Shown here piece after piece: positions 1 to 12,674 of a stretch of 64,000 bases of DNA. The position numbers and the translations under genes were made by a program. The notes under the pieces are model-generated. The model was given only the letters and a program-made list of their open reading frames with translations. It made no database searches and was not told where the DNA came from. The DNA lies in assembly GCF_031877795.1 (NCBI RefSeq), contig NC_133932.1:37649180-37713179 (forward strand). Reading direction: 5' to 3'. The DNA comes from Strix aluco. Its lineage: Eukaryota; Chordata; Aves; Strigiformes; Strigidae. Positions within the stretch are counted from its first letter, which is position 1; the number at the start of each line of letters is the position of its first letter.

Positions 1-1469
1 CCTTATGTATTCTGGATTGTGTTATTTTTTGGTAAAGAGCAGTTAGACACACTCAAACCATGCAAAACAGAGACTGTTCTGTTAAAATACAAGCAAATTT
101 AGCAGCCATTTTTGTGGAGATCTGCGTCTTGGAAATTTGCAAGGCTGCTCCCTGATCCTCTAAAGACATCCTCATTAAGATCTACATTATGAGCCAAGCC
201 CTCTGATGCTGCCTGTGAGGAGGCAGTACCTCAGCCTGAGCTCAGAACAGACTTTAAATTTGATCGCTGCTTCATAATCTCCATTTGCGAAATGAACAAC
301 TCAAAGAGGACAAAGAGAGATGCAGTGTCTATGCTGAGCCATCAAAATTCACTGGGGAGGCATCTGAGCTGACAGAGGAGCAGTTACTTTCCCCTACTCC
401 CTTTATCCATTGCCAGGGCAGGGGACAAACACAGAAGGGTGACAAGGATGGGACTGCTGATCACCAGGAGTCCTCACACCTGGTGACAGGGCAGTGTCCC
501 GCTCCCCGAGTGGAACGGAGCAATATACTCTGAAGAATGGCTGTAACTGCAAAACAGGTTAAAATAAAATTAACGCTTTTTTCCCTATAAATTATATATG
601 ATGGTTACATCACGGATTCTGTCACACTGGGGCTATAGATGAATTGTGCAATGCTTTAAAGCATGAGGCAAGGGTTTTGTATGGCACCATGCTCCTGTGG
701 CACAATGCCATAGTGCTTTGGTGAAGTCACATCACCTGAGTATAATCTACTGAAAGATCAGCAATATGAACATAAAAGACCTAGTTATTGATTACCTTTC
801 ACCTTAAGATCCCGAAAAGAATTGTGACATTCTGTATTGTATTGTGCAAACAAATTTGAGGAAATGTTGTAACTTTGCATTAAATCACACGTCAAGATTT
901 TGTTCCCTTTGTTCATGAAAAGTCTTTTCTGATTTCAGTGGGGTAAGTCCATTTTATAATTAAAAGACCTTTCTTATTTGGTAGGACTGTCCAGAGTTAC
1001 AAATAAACATATTCCTTCTAAGGCTTCCATATTTTACATTTTTTTTCCAGCATATAAAGATTAGCTGTGTGTATCAAATGTGTTTACAAGGTGCATGTAC
1101 TAAAGAGGATGGAACATTGGGAGTTGCAACGACTGGACAGTACAAGGTAAAGGAGGAGGAGGCTGTGGTAGCACACATAAATTTGCACTGCTCTGAGCTG
1201 ATACCTGGTAGCTGAGGTCTTGGGAGATCTAATTAAATGACTTAGCTTTCATGTGCAGTTTTGATAGCATTCATAAGAAGCCTGTCAGGGCCCTGAGTAT
1301 GCCAACAGCCTCTGTAGCCGTCTTTCTCTGTAATCCTCCTCTGCAGCCTTTTCCACCCCCAACATCTAAGGGTTTAGCTGCCTGTGTTTGAGGTCTGCTC
1401 TAACATGGTGATGCTGTGTAACCTTCCATGACAGTTCTGTGCAAACAGCTAAGCTGTGAGAAAGAGCAG

Positions 1470-1800
1470 TGAGAAGCCTCACCCAAGGCCTCTGCTGGTG
1501 CACCCTGTGCTCCTGGCTTGGGAGCTCAGGCACCCACCCAGTGGGCAGGCACGCTGCCCAGCCCTTGCACCTCACTGGCCCTGCCCCGGCTTAGCTTGCT
1601 GGGTGGACCTTGAACCTGCCTGCCACTACCGACCTCTGCGGTCACCCGGGCTTTTGGCTGACCTGGTGACTGTCACCGGAGCTGCTCTGCTCTTTTTCCC
1701 TGTGTCCCGTGGGGTTGTGCCCCTTGCTGTGTGTACCCATCCCCTGACTGGTGGAGCAGCCCCATGCTGCTGCTCCTGACATGGTGTGCTGCTGCTGGGC
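1470..1800. other. GC-rich block in AT-rich intergenic DNA
   Basis: About 330 bp are clearly richer in G+C than the flanks, with many CCTG/GGC words and several CpGs near 1628-1680. Two overlapping open frames (107 codons on +, 62 on -) span it, but neither resembles a protein family and both follow naturally from the base composition. The block could be an old GC-rich repeat fragment or a weak regulatory island. I cannot decide between these from the sequence alone. Confidence 0.35.
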
Positions 1801-4800
1801 CCTTTCTGAGCCATGTAGAAGTTCTCAGTCTCCTGGTAAACAGCTGGAGGGATTCCTCAGGCTGTAAGAAAGATCATTTTGGGGGCAGATTTAAAAGTTG
1901 TTTTTACAGACAGCACAAACTAAGCAGCTAGTACATCTTCTGTAGTTTCCCACTGGTTGCACATTAGAACAAGGAGCCCCCTTCCACCCATTCAGGAACA
2001 GACTTACTTCCAGTTTTAAGTGCAATCCTGCCACGAGGCAGTGAGGCACAGCATTGCTCTCGGGTGCTCCTGCCACAGGGGCTCTTTTTGTAATGACCAC
2101 AGCACTGCTGCTGCCCTGCATCACTCCCAGGACACAGGTGGGAGCATCCTTTACCCAAACAGGGAAGCCAGGCAGCCAGTCACTTTGCTATATGATGTGG
2201 GAGCATGAATAGTCTACCAAGTAGTCACACAGGGAAGAGGGAGGCAAGCCATTTCTCTTTATTAATCTGTGTTCAGTGAGCAACATGTGCATATCTGTAT
2301 AGGAAGGCCAGGGCCACTCACTCCTGTCACACCATGGTAGTGCCCCTAAGCAGATGCCTAAAGAAAATTACTTCTCTGTCCGAAACTTTTCAGAGTAACT
2401 GCTTTCCTGCTGAGTAGCTGCGACAAAGTCACCTCTGAATTATGCATACCCAAACTGCATTACTGCAAATAATGCTTTATTTCCCTCCAGAAAAGTTTTC
2501 TTTTTCCCCTTCTTTGCAGATGCTTCTTTTCTCCCCCTTTGCCCTCAGTTTGTTGTGACCTTTCATAGCTTTACTTGTTTAATCAGGAACCCGAGTGCCT
2601 CAGAGCAGGTGCCTTGACCCTTCAGCTGGCTGTGAAGCTCTGCGAACAGCCGCATGGCACTGCAGAAATAATAAGGAAAGAAATCTGTATCCCTTTGCCC
2701 TCAGTGGCAGACTGCTGACAAATTTTGCCCTGCATTGCAGATGCGATTCAATTGTTGCAATGAACACAATGAGAAATAATTAATGAAGACTTTCTAATGC
2801 TTATTGGGAAGATCATCCACCAAACCAGGGAGGTTTTCTTTCTTCTCTTGCTATATTGCTGCACTCAGCAGCTTCATAGGTAATAAGTTACAAAGCCTTG
2901 GTTTCCTTAATTTCAACTGCTAATCCCTTTTGATAGGGCAGAGGTGGATACAATTAATGTCAAATGATTATGAAGTCATTGGTGGTGCTCTGAAATGGAA
3001 ACTGTAAGAAGAGACACGAGCTATGGTTACCAATGTTACATTACTTGTCACTCCTTTGCTTCTATTTGTTAATTTTGCCACTGGGTAAGATTTGCCTAGC
3101 AGACACCTATGTCCTTTGTGCCCTTTGTAGCTGCTTAATGATAAAAGTTCACAGTGGGCAAGTGAGTGACAGTGCACGCATCTTTCATTTTCTGTGTGTT
3201 TATCTTCCAGGGAAGCGCTGCCTTCAGACACACTCGTGGGTCATTGACCAAGTTAATTCAAAACATCAACTAAAATCCTGTAATTGCAGCTATTTATATG
3301 TAAGTGGTAGGCTGCAACTATATTGGTTTTGCTACTGCAGCAGCACAGTGCAGAGCATTCAGCTCACACTGCCTGGGTTGATGTTATACTGGAGACCTCA
3401 TAGGTAAGAGTTCACTGAACTCGGTTTCGTCCCTTTGCTGTGTTTTCTGCTTTGCAAACACACTTGTCAAATGAATATAATTGCTAGCACAGGGTTGTTA
3501 GTTTGTTCCTGTCAAGGAGCAAGAGAACTGTGTGAAGGCTTAAAGATCTAACTAAAAGGTCAATTGGCATAATCAACAATTTAAGTAATAAATCTATTAT
3601 CACGCTTTCAATTTCATTACCCAATTAATGATTCCTTCCCCTGGGTTAGAATTGGCATTTCAGTGCACAGAGCAATAGCCAGGTACATTTTTTAATGTAT
3701 TTTATGGCCAAGATAATTTATAACACAAAAATTTCAAAGGACATAATGGTTACTTTGTTCTCTAGGCATCAGTCATATCCTCCTTTAAATTAGAAATGTA
3801 AATAATGGAACAAGGAGAATAAACATCTAATATGGAAATGGACTTGAGTTAGGATGTTTATGGGCTTGCATATCTTTTTTCATGATACTAGTTGAAGCTA
3901 GCAAGAAACATATTCTGGCAATCCTCTCAGTCACAGTCCAAAATAGTTCCCCCTCTTTTACAGCAGTGAGGGAGGAAGGAGAAAATAAACAGGGAGGGAA
4001 AGGTACATTTCAGCAGCAGAAAGCAGAAAAAAGCTGACTCTCATGTCTTCTCTGCTGTTGTAAACCAAACCTCATTCATTTGAAACAATTTTGTTTAAAG
4101 ACACTACATTGAAGATCCTTTGGAGTGACTGAGACAAGATACTGGACTATTCTGCTAACAGCTCTCCCGAGAGTCAAATCATGCATTACTTGTTTCCCAG
4201 TTTTATGCTAATCATAATTGCCTTTTCCCACTGAACCCCATATATTGCTGATATATGGCGCATATGTTAGCAATAGTATCTTGTCACTGCTTTTTAATAC
4301 TGAATTTAAATGTGGTCTAAGCAGGTAAGTAGCAAACTGTTTACAGATGCAGCACTGAGAGTGTAATTAACCATTCTGCTTAATGAGTATCGCCCAAGAG
4401 CTTGAGGATATGTATACAATATGCTTTCACCTACATTTCAGTCCTTGCCCTGATCAGTGCCCCATCAAATTATGCTCTCAAGACCAAACAACAACTGAAA
4501 ATCCCATTAGGAAGTAAAGCTTCAGAATTCATTAAAGATCCTGAGTCACCTGTACAAGCTACTGCAAGACTGGCAGGGTTTTCCTCCCACACCAGGGTAA
4601 GGGAGGTCCAACACTAGGCATCCCTTGCCCTCAAGCCCTGGATTTGAAGGTTTTCTGTCTCCCAGAAAACCTGGGCATACCTCAAAGCCCAAGAAGTGCT
4701 GTGGTCTCTAGAGATGCACCACTAAGAGGCACGTACAAAGGGAGACTGGCACAGCCATGTTCTGATATAACTCCACAACCAAGCAGCCACATAGGTCGGT

Positions 4801-5423
4801 TCTCCACCCAAGGAACAACTTGTGACCACATGGCATCAGGAACCCTGATGGTGTGTATTAGGACTGCTGAGTATTCCTGCAAATACAGAAAATGTGGTAG
4901 AGGTAGGAACTACAGTTGTACACACGGAAGCCCTCTTTACTCATCTCATATTCACATAAAAATATTTTTACATAACTAATTCCACTCCACCTGGTGACAT
5001 AACAATGCATTATTGACAAAGATAATACACACACACAAACAAAACATTTATAGGCTCTAGGTCAGAACCCCTTGCACATGGTGTCCAGAAATTTATATCA
5101 AACGGTTGCACTACGTTTCCTTATGTGGGCTGTATTTCATAGCTGTTCTTGGGGCAACATAAGGATCTCACCAATGCTGGCCCTGCACTGAGCTGGGGAA
5201 CTTGGCAACCTCCAGACATCCCTTTTGAGCTAAATTTTTCTTTGATTCTGTGAATCTGTTGAAAACATGAAACAAGGTAGATAAATGCTCAACAAAATTG
5301 CAATGTCCTCTATAAAAGAAGCTAGCAAGATTTGGGCCTTTTCTGGATAAGAGGTATGTTATTTAATACCCTTCCCTTCCTCAATATCAGGTGAACTCAT
5401 CTGTTTACCGTTGCATAACATCA

Positions 5424-5450
5424 TTAAAGTTTCAGCTTCTGAAACTTTAA
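5424..5450. repeat. Perfect 12-bp inverted repeat, 3-nt spacer
   Basis: The arm TTAAAGTTTCAG (5424-5435) is followed by CTT and then its exact reverse complement CTGAAACTTTAA (5439-5450). No CDS or recognised transposable element surrounds it. Confidence 0.8.
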
Positions 5451-7199
5451 ATACAAAGAGATGATAAACTAAATATTTAAGAGAACCTGGGATTAGATTC
5501 CACTGACCTTCACAAACTCCTTCGAGTAATTTATGTAAATGAACCTACTTATTATTCATAAAAACAAAATGTTGAAAAAATGTAAATCCAGGACTACTAC
5601 TGAATTTTGCATCTGAAAGCAGAGCTAGTTAGTCCATTAGGGCCATACTCAGTGCTCTGTCATGCTGCCAAGTCCACTGTAGTGCCTGAACTGCTGCTAA
5701 TTGACTCAAAATTATTTTCTTTCTGATCATTTGAGGGAGTACATATTGGACTTTTGTTTCGGTCAAATCATAGAGTACTAGGGTAAATGCTAGACCTCTC
5801 TATGCTTCATTGCACTAGAGCCGCACAGGGACAAACCAACTACACAAGAATGCATTAAATCTAACTGAGCTTTTTTTCTAGTCGTAAGTAACGCGATGCA
5901 GCTATTTTTAATTTCTGTGCAACAGCAACTGTTAAACAAGCTACATGTGACCTAGCTTGCATTTTAAAGAGGGAAGATAAGAAGAAAAAAATTGTAGAAG
6001 CTTCACATTGCCAGACACATAGCCTGTTGGGGATCCCACGGCTTGGCCTTGTTCTCACTCTCCCCCATTGCCATCCACAGAAGGCTTTTACCCTTTAGGA
6101 GAAGGGTTTCTGTGCCAGCCCTTAGGCCATATATACACCATGGCTAAAAAATAGCTTTGGGTGCTTTCCTTTCCCTCATCTAACTAGAAAGTTAAAGGAG
6201 AGGGAGTGGGGAGAGAGAGAGATGCCAAGACACAAATCAGGGTGGTCAGGGCTGTCCTGAAATTCCCGAAGGGGAAACTTGTCCTTTCATGGTCTGCAGC
6301 GAGATCCCCAAGGGCCCAGCACTTCCAAGCTCACCTTCTGATGGTGCTTTGGAAACACCACCAAGGAAAACTCTGTGCTGGATAAAATGGTGCTGCAGTG
6401 AGTCAGGACAGAGAACCACATCTCTTTTGCGTTCATGAATCTATTTTAGAGTTATGTTGACCTTTACAAGAATCTTTACTTAATAACACCTCAATGACAG
6501 ATACTGGGTCAGAGAGAGAGTGCTTTCTAGCAAGGATAGAAGGTGGACAGGGCCCTCAGAAAAGTCATCAACCATTAAACTGAAATGTCACCATTAGCCC
6601 ATAGGAAATAGCTAATTGAGGTGTTATTATTGGTAACACAGACATTGTAGAAGAAAAATGGAGGAAACAGAACAAAATGTTTCTTTCTGTTAAAAGGGAG
6701 GGGTCATCCATTCCCATGGGTCAGCTGGGAGTTGCTTTTATTTTCATCTCCATTTTATAACTTCCTAACATAAAAAATGCAAATAATTTAATTTAAAAAG
6801 ATTCAGCCAAATTAGCTATACCTATTCATCATCTTAGGTCTTTAGATGCTGAACACACATAGCTGTTCTTTTCTTGCCTACTTTGTCTCTTTTCCTTACC
6901 ATGCCTCACACTCCTCTCAGCAAACTAACCGTTACTAAAAGGAGAGATTTAACTCAGTGGCACAGAATGGGCTGTGTTAAAGTGCCTGGTTTTGGGTCTC
7001 TGAACATGCCCATTACGAAATGGGTATTTCTAGAAGCCAGCACAGTCTGTCTCAGTCTGTTGTTGCGTTTCACGGCTCAGAAATTAAAAAGTGCTGATGT
7101 TAGATTCTCCTTGACTAGCTCAATTTCTGAACGTTACATAAATATCTTCACCTTGATAAGTGGAAGAGAGCTCATTTTATGGATAAACTAAATGTAGGA

Positions 7200-7260
7200 A
7201 ACAGGCCTAGAAGGTACCTCGTGAAGTATCAAGTCCATATCGTGCTTCCTACGTCCAGCC
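7200..7260. repeat. Possible very old CR1/LINE 3'-end remnant
   Basis: The words 'cctagaaggtacctcg' and 'atcaagtccat' recall the 3' end of CR1-type LINEs, which read roughly 'gaaggaacct...gatcatctagtcca'. The match is short and degenerate, with no tail repeat. It is given only as a weak possibility. Confidence 0.15.
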
Positions 7261-8262
7261 AACATTATATGTAATATTAATTCTAAGTAGTTCCATTTAA
7301 AAAACAAGTATGTAAGGGTCAAAAGGCCCCAGAAGCTGAGGTTGAGAACTCCAAAGCTTCACATATCAATCCATAAATATATTTTAAAGAAGATATTTAG
7401 CAATAGAGATAAATCCTCCTTTTTCTGACGTTCCTGTGTGTGAGTCCTAACACTGATAGGGTTTTACCTCTCCAGCGAACTGCTTGGTCTTGATCTGTGC
7501 CCTAACCTGGTCCACCCTGCACAGCAGAGGCAGGGTCCTGTCCTCTGAGAAAGTGAAGAACCTCAGCATGTGTTTGCGTGAGAGAAGAGCAGAGATTAAG
7601 TATGCATCCCCATTTTGGCAGCTGCTAATTATGGATCACTTGACCTGGCAGCTTTAACTTCCTTTTACGGGAATACATTATGTGTAATTACCATCAATAC
7701 AGCACTAAAAAGGTTTCTAGGGTAAGTGGAAAGAAAGGGTTTGAATATCTTGACTTTCTCTTTTTTTCTGTAAAATGTCTGGCAAAACTTGGGAGTGCTA
7801 CAACACCAAGATCAGAGGTTGTTTTGAAGTCTCTGCTGTCTGAAGATGAAAAGCAAACAGGACAGAAACATTTCTAAACTTCAGCTTTATGCTGTTATAG
7901 AGACCAAGAAAATTAAAATCCAGCAGCTCCAGCAGTTGCAGCAGCAGTACCGGGTGGTGCACAGTGGAAGGTGTCTTGTAGCACTACCCTTCATTTTTGG
8001 TCAAACCAGCTTTCTGCAGCTGGAGTCGGAGAGGACTGTGATCTCTGAGTTTCATGCAGAGGTTAATACTGGCAGTGATGTTACCTTTGTAGTGCACTTC
8101 AGCCCTTTTGAAGCTGTGAGCCTTCTAGATCCTTTCTCTGAGCAGAATAAAGATTTAGGGAGTACACAAAGGGGAAAAGGCTGCCTGACCCCTGACCCTT
8201 CTGCAATGGTCAAGAGCCGGTGAGACTCTCCTAGAAGTCTTATTTCACCTTGACATATGTAG

Positions 8263-8288
8263 CATACATATATACATATATATATACA
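8263..8288. repeat. Short TA/CA-type simple repeat
   Basis: A run of alternating purine and pyrimidine (catacatatatacatatata...) of about 26 bp. It is too short and mixed to be more than a minor microsatellite. Confidence 0.6.
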
Positions 8289-11200
8289 GCATCTAATGCT
8301 CTCAGCTTGTACTGGAAAGAAATTCTTTATTTCTATAAGATGCCACTGAGAATTTTAGGGGGAAATAATTTTATTTCTCCTTTGTTTGTTTGTTTAATCC
8401 TAAGGGCACAGAAAGAGATGCTGAGCATGGAGAATTTACCTTTAATCTTCATTTTCCCAAAGTCACTGAAGTAAAATAAGGGAAGGAGTAAACTTTAAAC
8501 TCCTCTCCATACTGCAAGTTATAATTGTTGTGGATCTTTTTAACCACACTAATTCCTTTGTCTGTACAGAGATTGAAAAATTTTAACTGATAATTATTAT
8601 GTCTTTTTACCTTTTAATTAAAAAGTTAACTGCCATGGGTAAGTGCCAAGTAACGTCTGAATGCTATACATTTTCCCATCCTCTGGTTTCTGCTAAACAG
8701 AGACAGTTAAAACTCACAACACTTTTCAGGATTTGGAAGGTTTAGGGAATTTGGCTTAAACTGAGAATGGCTTTCTTTACACTGAAGTTAAAGACACATC
8801 TGTGAATTACATTCTTCAAAATTCTTTGGCCAGACTGAAGAATTGACACTTATATTTGGGTGGGGTTTTATTTTAGGATAGAAGATGACTCACACTGTAC
8901 AGTAAATCATGTCATGCAACTCTTGGAGAAAAGACTCAATTTTTCCAAATCATATTTGATATTTGTGTGACACCATCAGTGATAAGATTTTGTTGGAACC
9001 ATTGACTCATTCGTCTTGCATGGGAACAAAGGTTAGATTGTAACAAAGACCCTAAGGCCCAGATCTTCAAAGGTATTTTGTTGTTTCACTACCCACAGCC
9101 ATTAGTTCCTTAATTAAAAGATAAAAAGACGTACTAATGGCAGTTAAGCCTATGGAATTTAGTTTTTTTACTGGGGCAAATTAGCTGATATGTATGAATG
9201 ACCACTCACACATCATACAGTGTCTAGGACTACGCTTGTTAAATTTTTTACTATCAAGGAACAAACCAAAGCCTATAATTATGGCATGTTCTCTGTAATT
9301 AAGGTCATGTTCCAGGTCCCCTTCTATCTTTCAGTATTCAAAGGCACACTTCTTTCTGAAACGAAAGCTTTCTGTTTGAAATTAACATTAACATTGAGTT
9401 CAGCTGCAAGACAGACTTTTTTTTCCAGAAAGTTTGTGTGAAATTGTTCCTTCTCTAAAAATTCATAGAGTGTAAAACCAGCAAGAGGCATAAGTTTCAT
9501 TACTGACCTCAAGTGCTGGGAAACGTCAGTTTTTGCAGTCACAGTAAAAATTCAAATATATTCTACCAGAGTGGCTCTGCTCTGACGGAATATGGAACAC
9601 CTTTCAAGGCACAGCCCTATTTTAGTTTTGATCTTTTTTGGGTTTGATTTGATTTGAATCAATTTTGACTGAAAAATATAGCAGCCTAAGCTGTCATCTT
9701 CCTCTGCACTCTGTTACTTCTGGAACAACTCTGTAGCTAACCATACTTCTAGTAAGACCACTTCACTTACTAGACACCTTCAATGGTGGAATCTAAAGTG
9801 AAGCAAGACCATGCAGTTGTGTGTCATTGCCAGTTACAAAGAGCGTGCATACAATCAGCTCTTTGGTTACATATATACAACACATGTTTCTCCAATAACT
9901 CATTAGTCACTCTTTCAGAGGAGAGCTGTCTTCAGTCCCCTTGCACAGGTGAAACTCCTTGGAAGCCTGTGAGCTGTTCTACTTCAGGATCCATTGCAGA
10001 TGCTCTCCCCTCTGCTGAGTCTTTCAGGTAAGTGGGAGTAAAAGGCAGTTAAATTGCAGTCATATGACAGCAGACAAGATTGAACACATACCAAGTGCAG
10101 ACATGATGAATAAGAAGGTGGTATTTTAATAGTCAATTTTCAGATTAAAATGGCTCTTGAAAATAGATTAGCTTAGAACATTTTCTCTATTTATAAGTGT
10201 CACTACTTAGCTGTGCACTTAAGTAAAAGCTGAGCTTTGTGGCACCTTTAAGTTAAAGGATTGCCATAGGTTAGAAAGTCTGCCAGCAAAGGGGTACCTC
10301 AAAACTAAACTTGATCCCATCAGACAGCATAAATGACAGAATAAAACAAATATTAAGGTTATCTTTATTCTAAGAGCCTTCTGAAAAATTCAGGTTGCTG
10401 ATGCATTTCCAGAACTCAAGATATGTCAAACTAAGCTGGCTCATAAATTAAAATGTCAGAGCTCAGGTTGTACCCTGTGCATCTGTGCTTCTTCAAGAGC
10501 TATTAAGTTCAGTAGGTCCACACTAAGAAGTAGGAGAGGCACATGACATTTCACCCACAGTTTATATCTAGATTGCTTTGGTTGGCTGTGGAAGTTTTCT
10601 CCAGCACATGATATGCAAACCTCGGAGGCAGGGAGCAAGATTTCTTCAGAGGGAAAGAGACAACAGATGCATCTCTGCAGGTCTAGGGCTTTCGTCAGGG
10701 GGAGGGGAGTCCTGTGCTCACTCAGGAACCTGTCTGAGGGTGGCTTATGCATCTTATACTGCGACTGCATGCTGTAATATATGCAAGTTGTACTCAGAGC
10801 AGAGAGTCATTGCATGAAGGGTATTGCCATCACCATCGGGGTCATTGCTCTAGAAGAAGAGACCATGTCTGGTGCTGTATTTGAAAAGAGTGGCAGCTGG
10901 CTCAAGTTTAATTTAACACAGGGCTCCAAGAAGGAAGGGATTTCCACTGTCCTCCACTTCTCCCACAACCTAATCTGGGCAGCTCATTTGTCAAAATGCC
11001 AGCTCACATCAATTCTGCCCACAGGTACTGAAACGGGACCGCAGGATGTCCTGCAGTGGGTGGGTGCTGCGGTGAGCGCACGGGACCGAGTACCATGGGA
11101 CTTCTGGGCTCCCCCAGATGCAGCTCAGTGTGCTTTCCAGTGTGCCTCTCTTGGAAGCTGTGAGCTCCTCAAAACAGGTCAGAAAATAAAAACATTTTAA

Positions 11201-12674
11201 GTTCCCCTGCTGAATCTAGTGCAAAGAGCCTTCTCTGCTAACAAGCTTCTCTGTGCACAGTGGAGTACAGCCTGAATTATCACCATGAGATTTTCTGCTT
11301 GAATTTGACACATTTATGTTGTCAAATAGGACTCCTATCAGTGTCAATGGGAACTGAAAAGATTTTTCTCTCAGTGGTCTGTATCACTTCCTATGAGATT
11401 GTGAGCCCTTTGGTCAGAAACACCCCTTTAATAATTTGTGTTAGCACTGTGGTTTGTACCCATAAGCTGACAGACCAATGGCACTCCTGTCAGAATATGA
11501 ATACTAATGCCAGGTACTCACAATTACTTCTCACTGGAAAATGTTGTCACATAATACAAAAGCTTCTTCAGGGGCTGAACTTCATCATATTTGCTTTGTG
11601 TCCTTACACTCTACTGACTCCTGAACCTGCAGAACAAACAGCTGTTGAACACTTACCATGCTTATTGCCCACTCAGTCCACTCACAACAAGAGCTGGGAC
11701 AATTAATGTAAATTGTAAAAAATGCCAGATTCTGGTGGAGGTCCTGGGAATATCGTCATAAAAAAGAGGACAAAAGATTATATTTTAAATGGGGTCTTTC
11801 CTCGCTTTTGTTATCACTAGTAACCCGGAGAAGCCTCAAAAAAACAAACCAGGGAGGAAGCTCTGTTCAAGCTTCAAATTCATAAAAAGTAGAGTCCCTG
11901 CAGCGTTGTCATCTCCAGTTGTGAGTGGCAGGATTCATACTTAACCTATATCTAAAAATCATACATCCATGCATTTAGTGAGGTGGTTCTTCTCCAACCA
12001 CCTCATGCTGTGAACTCTCTTTTAAAGGAACTATGTATATCCACAAACACAGGACTGGCTGAGGTTAAAGATCAAATACTAGTTGAATAATGTCACAAAC
12101 TGCAAATATGCCACTGTGTTTAACAGGACAAATTAAAGTCCTCCTCCTGCTGCTGGATCAACACTGCACGGGTTCACATCATGCTGTCCACCCCTCCGCT
12201 TCCCTGCAAGACTGGGATCCCAGATGTCCTCACTGAAAATCAAGACCGTGAAAGTCCCAGTGGCTGGCTCAGACTAGTAATCACTCTGGTGACTAAGAAG
12301 AACTGCGCTGTCTTTTACCTTGTCAGGAGCCAGCAAGTTTCTCCAGAGCAAGGATAAATCACCATTTAGCATTTTATTCCTGCCCAGAGTCAGGGCAGCA
12401 AGTTTCTGAGCTGATACAATAACATGTTTATCAGTCCAAGTCAATGGATATGAATGGATTCACAAAGGTCAACCTGGGAAAATCAAGTGAAATAAAAGGC
12501 AGCACTCTTCCTCCTTCATAGACAGTTTACCTCCTTCTCCATCTGAGGACTCCAGTGCCTGTCAACTCATGCCCTCAACTTCCTCCACCTTCCTAGCACC
12601 CTGAAGGAAGCAGGATGCAGATCATGCATCAACCCCTGTACCAGCTTGTGTCACCCCCATATCCACAGCCTTGT

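Larger units (their letters stand above)
1..12674. other. Upstream intergenic DNA, no recognised gene
   Basis: This is AT-rich non-coding sequence upstream of PCP4. Open frames are short (148 codons at most) and none resembles a known family. In mammals the gene upstream of PCP4 is IGSF5. I looked for immunoglobulin-type exons (Cys...Trp...Tyr-x-Cys patterns between splice sites) and could not support any. The stretch holds a GC-rich block (1470-1800), a short TA/CA repeat (8263-8288), a possible very old interspersed-repeat remnant near 7200-7260, an exon-like frame (7846-8223) that I cannot assign, and a perfect 12-bp hairpin at 5424-5450. Otherwise I see nothing that I can annotate. Confidence 0.6.

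Noticed and set aside
10781-11200. 139-codon open frame on +
   Set aside because: It resembles no family I know. Two adjacent long frames (with 11260-11706) are suggestive, but there is no further support.
11260-11706. 148-codon open frame on +, the longest in the window
   Set aside because: No recognisable domain, no consistent splice sites or promoter, and a composition like the flanking non-coding DNA. Length alone is compatible with chance in 64 kb.
1-12674. 3' exons of IGSF5, the expected upstream neighbour of PCP4
   Set aside because: I could not identify immunoglobulin-domain motifs or a convincing exon series. A TBLASTN search would be needed to exclude them.
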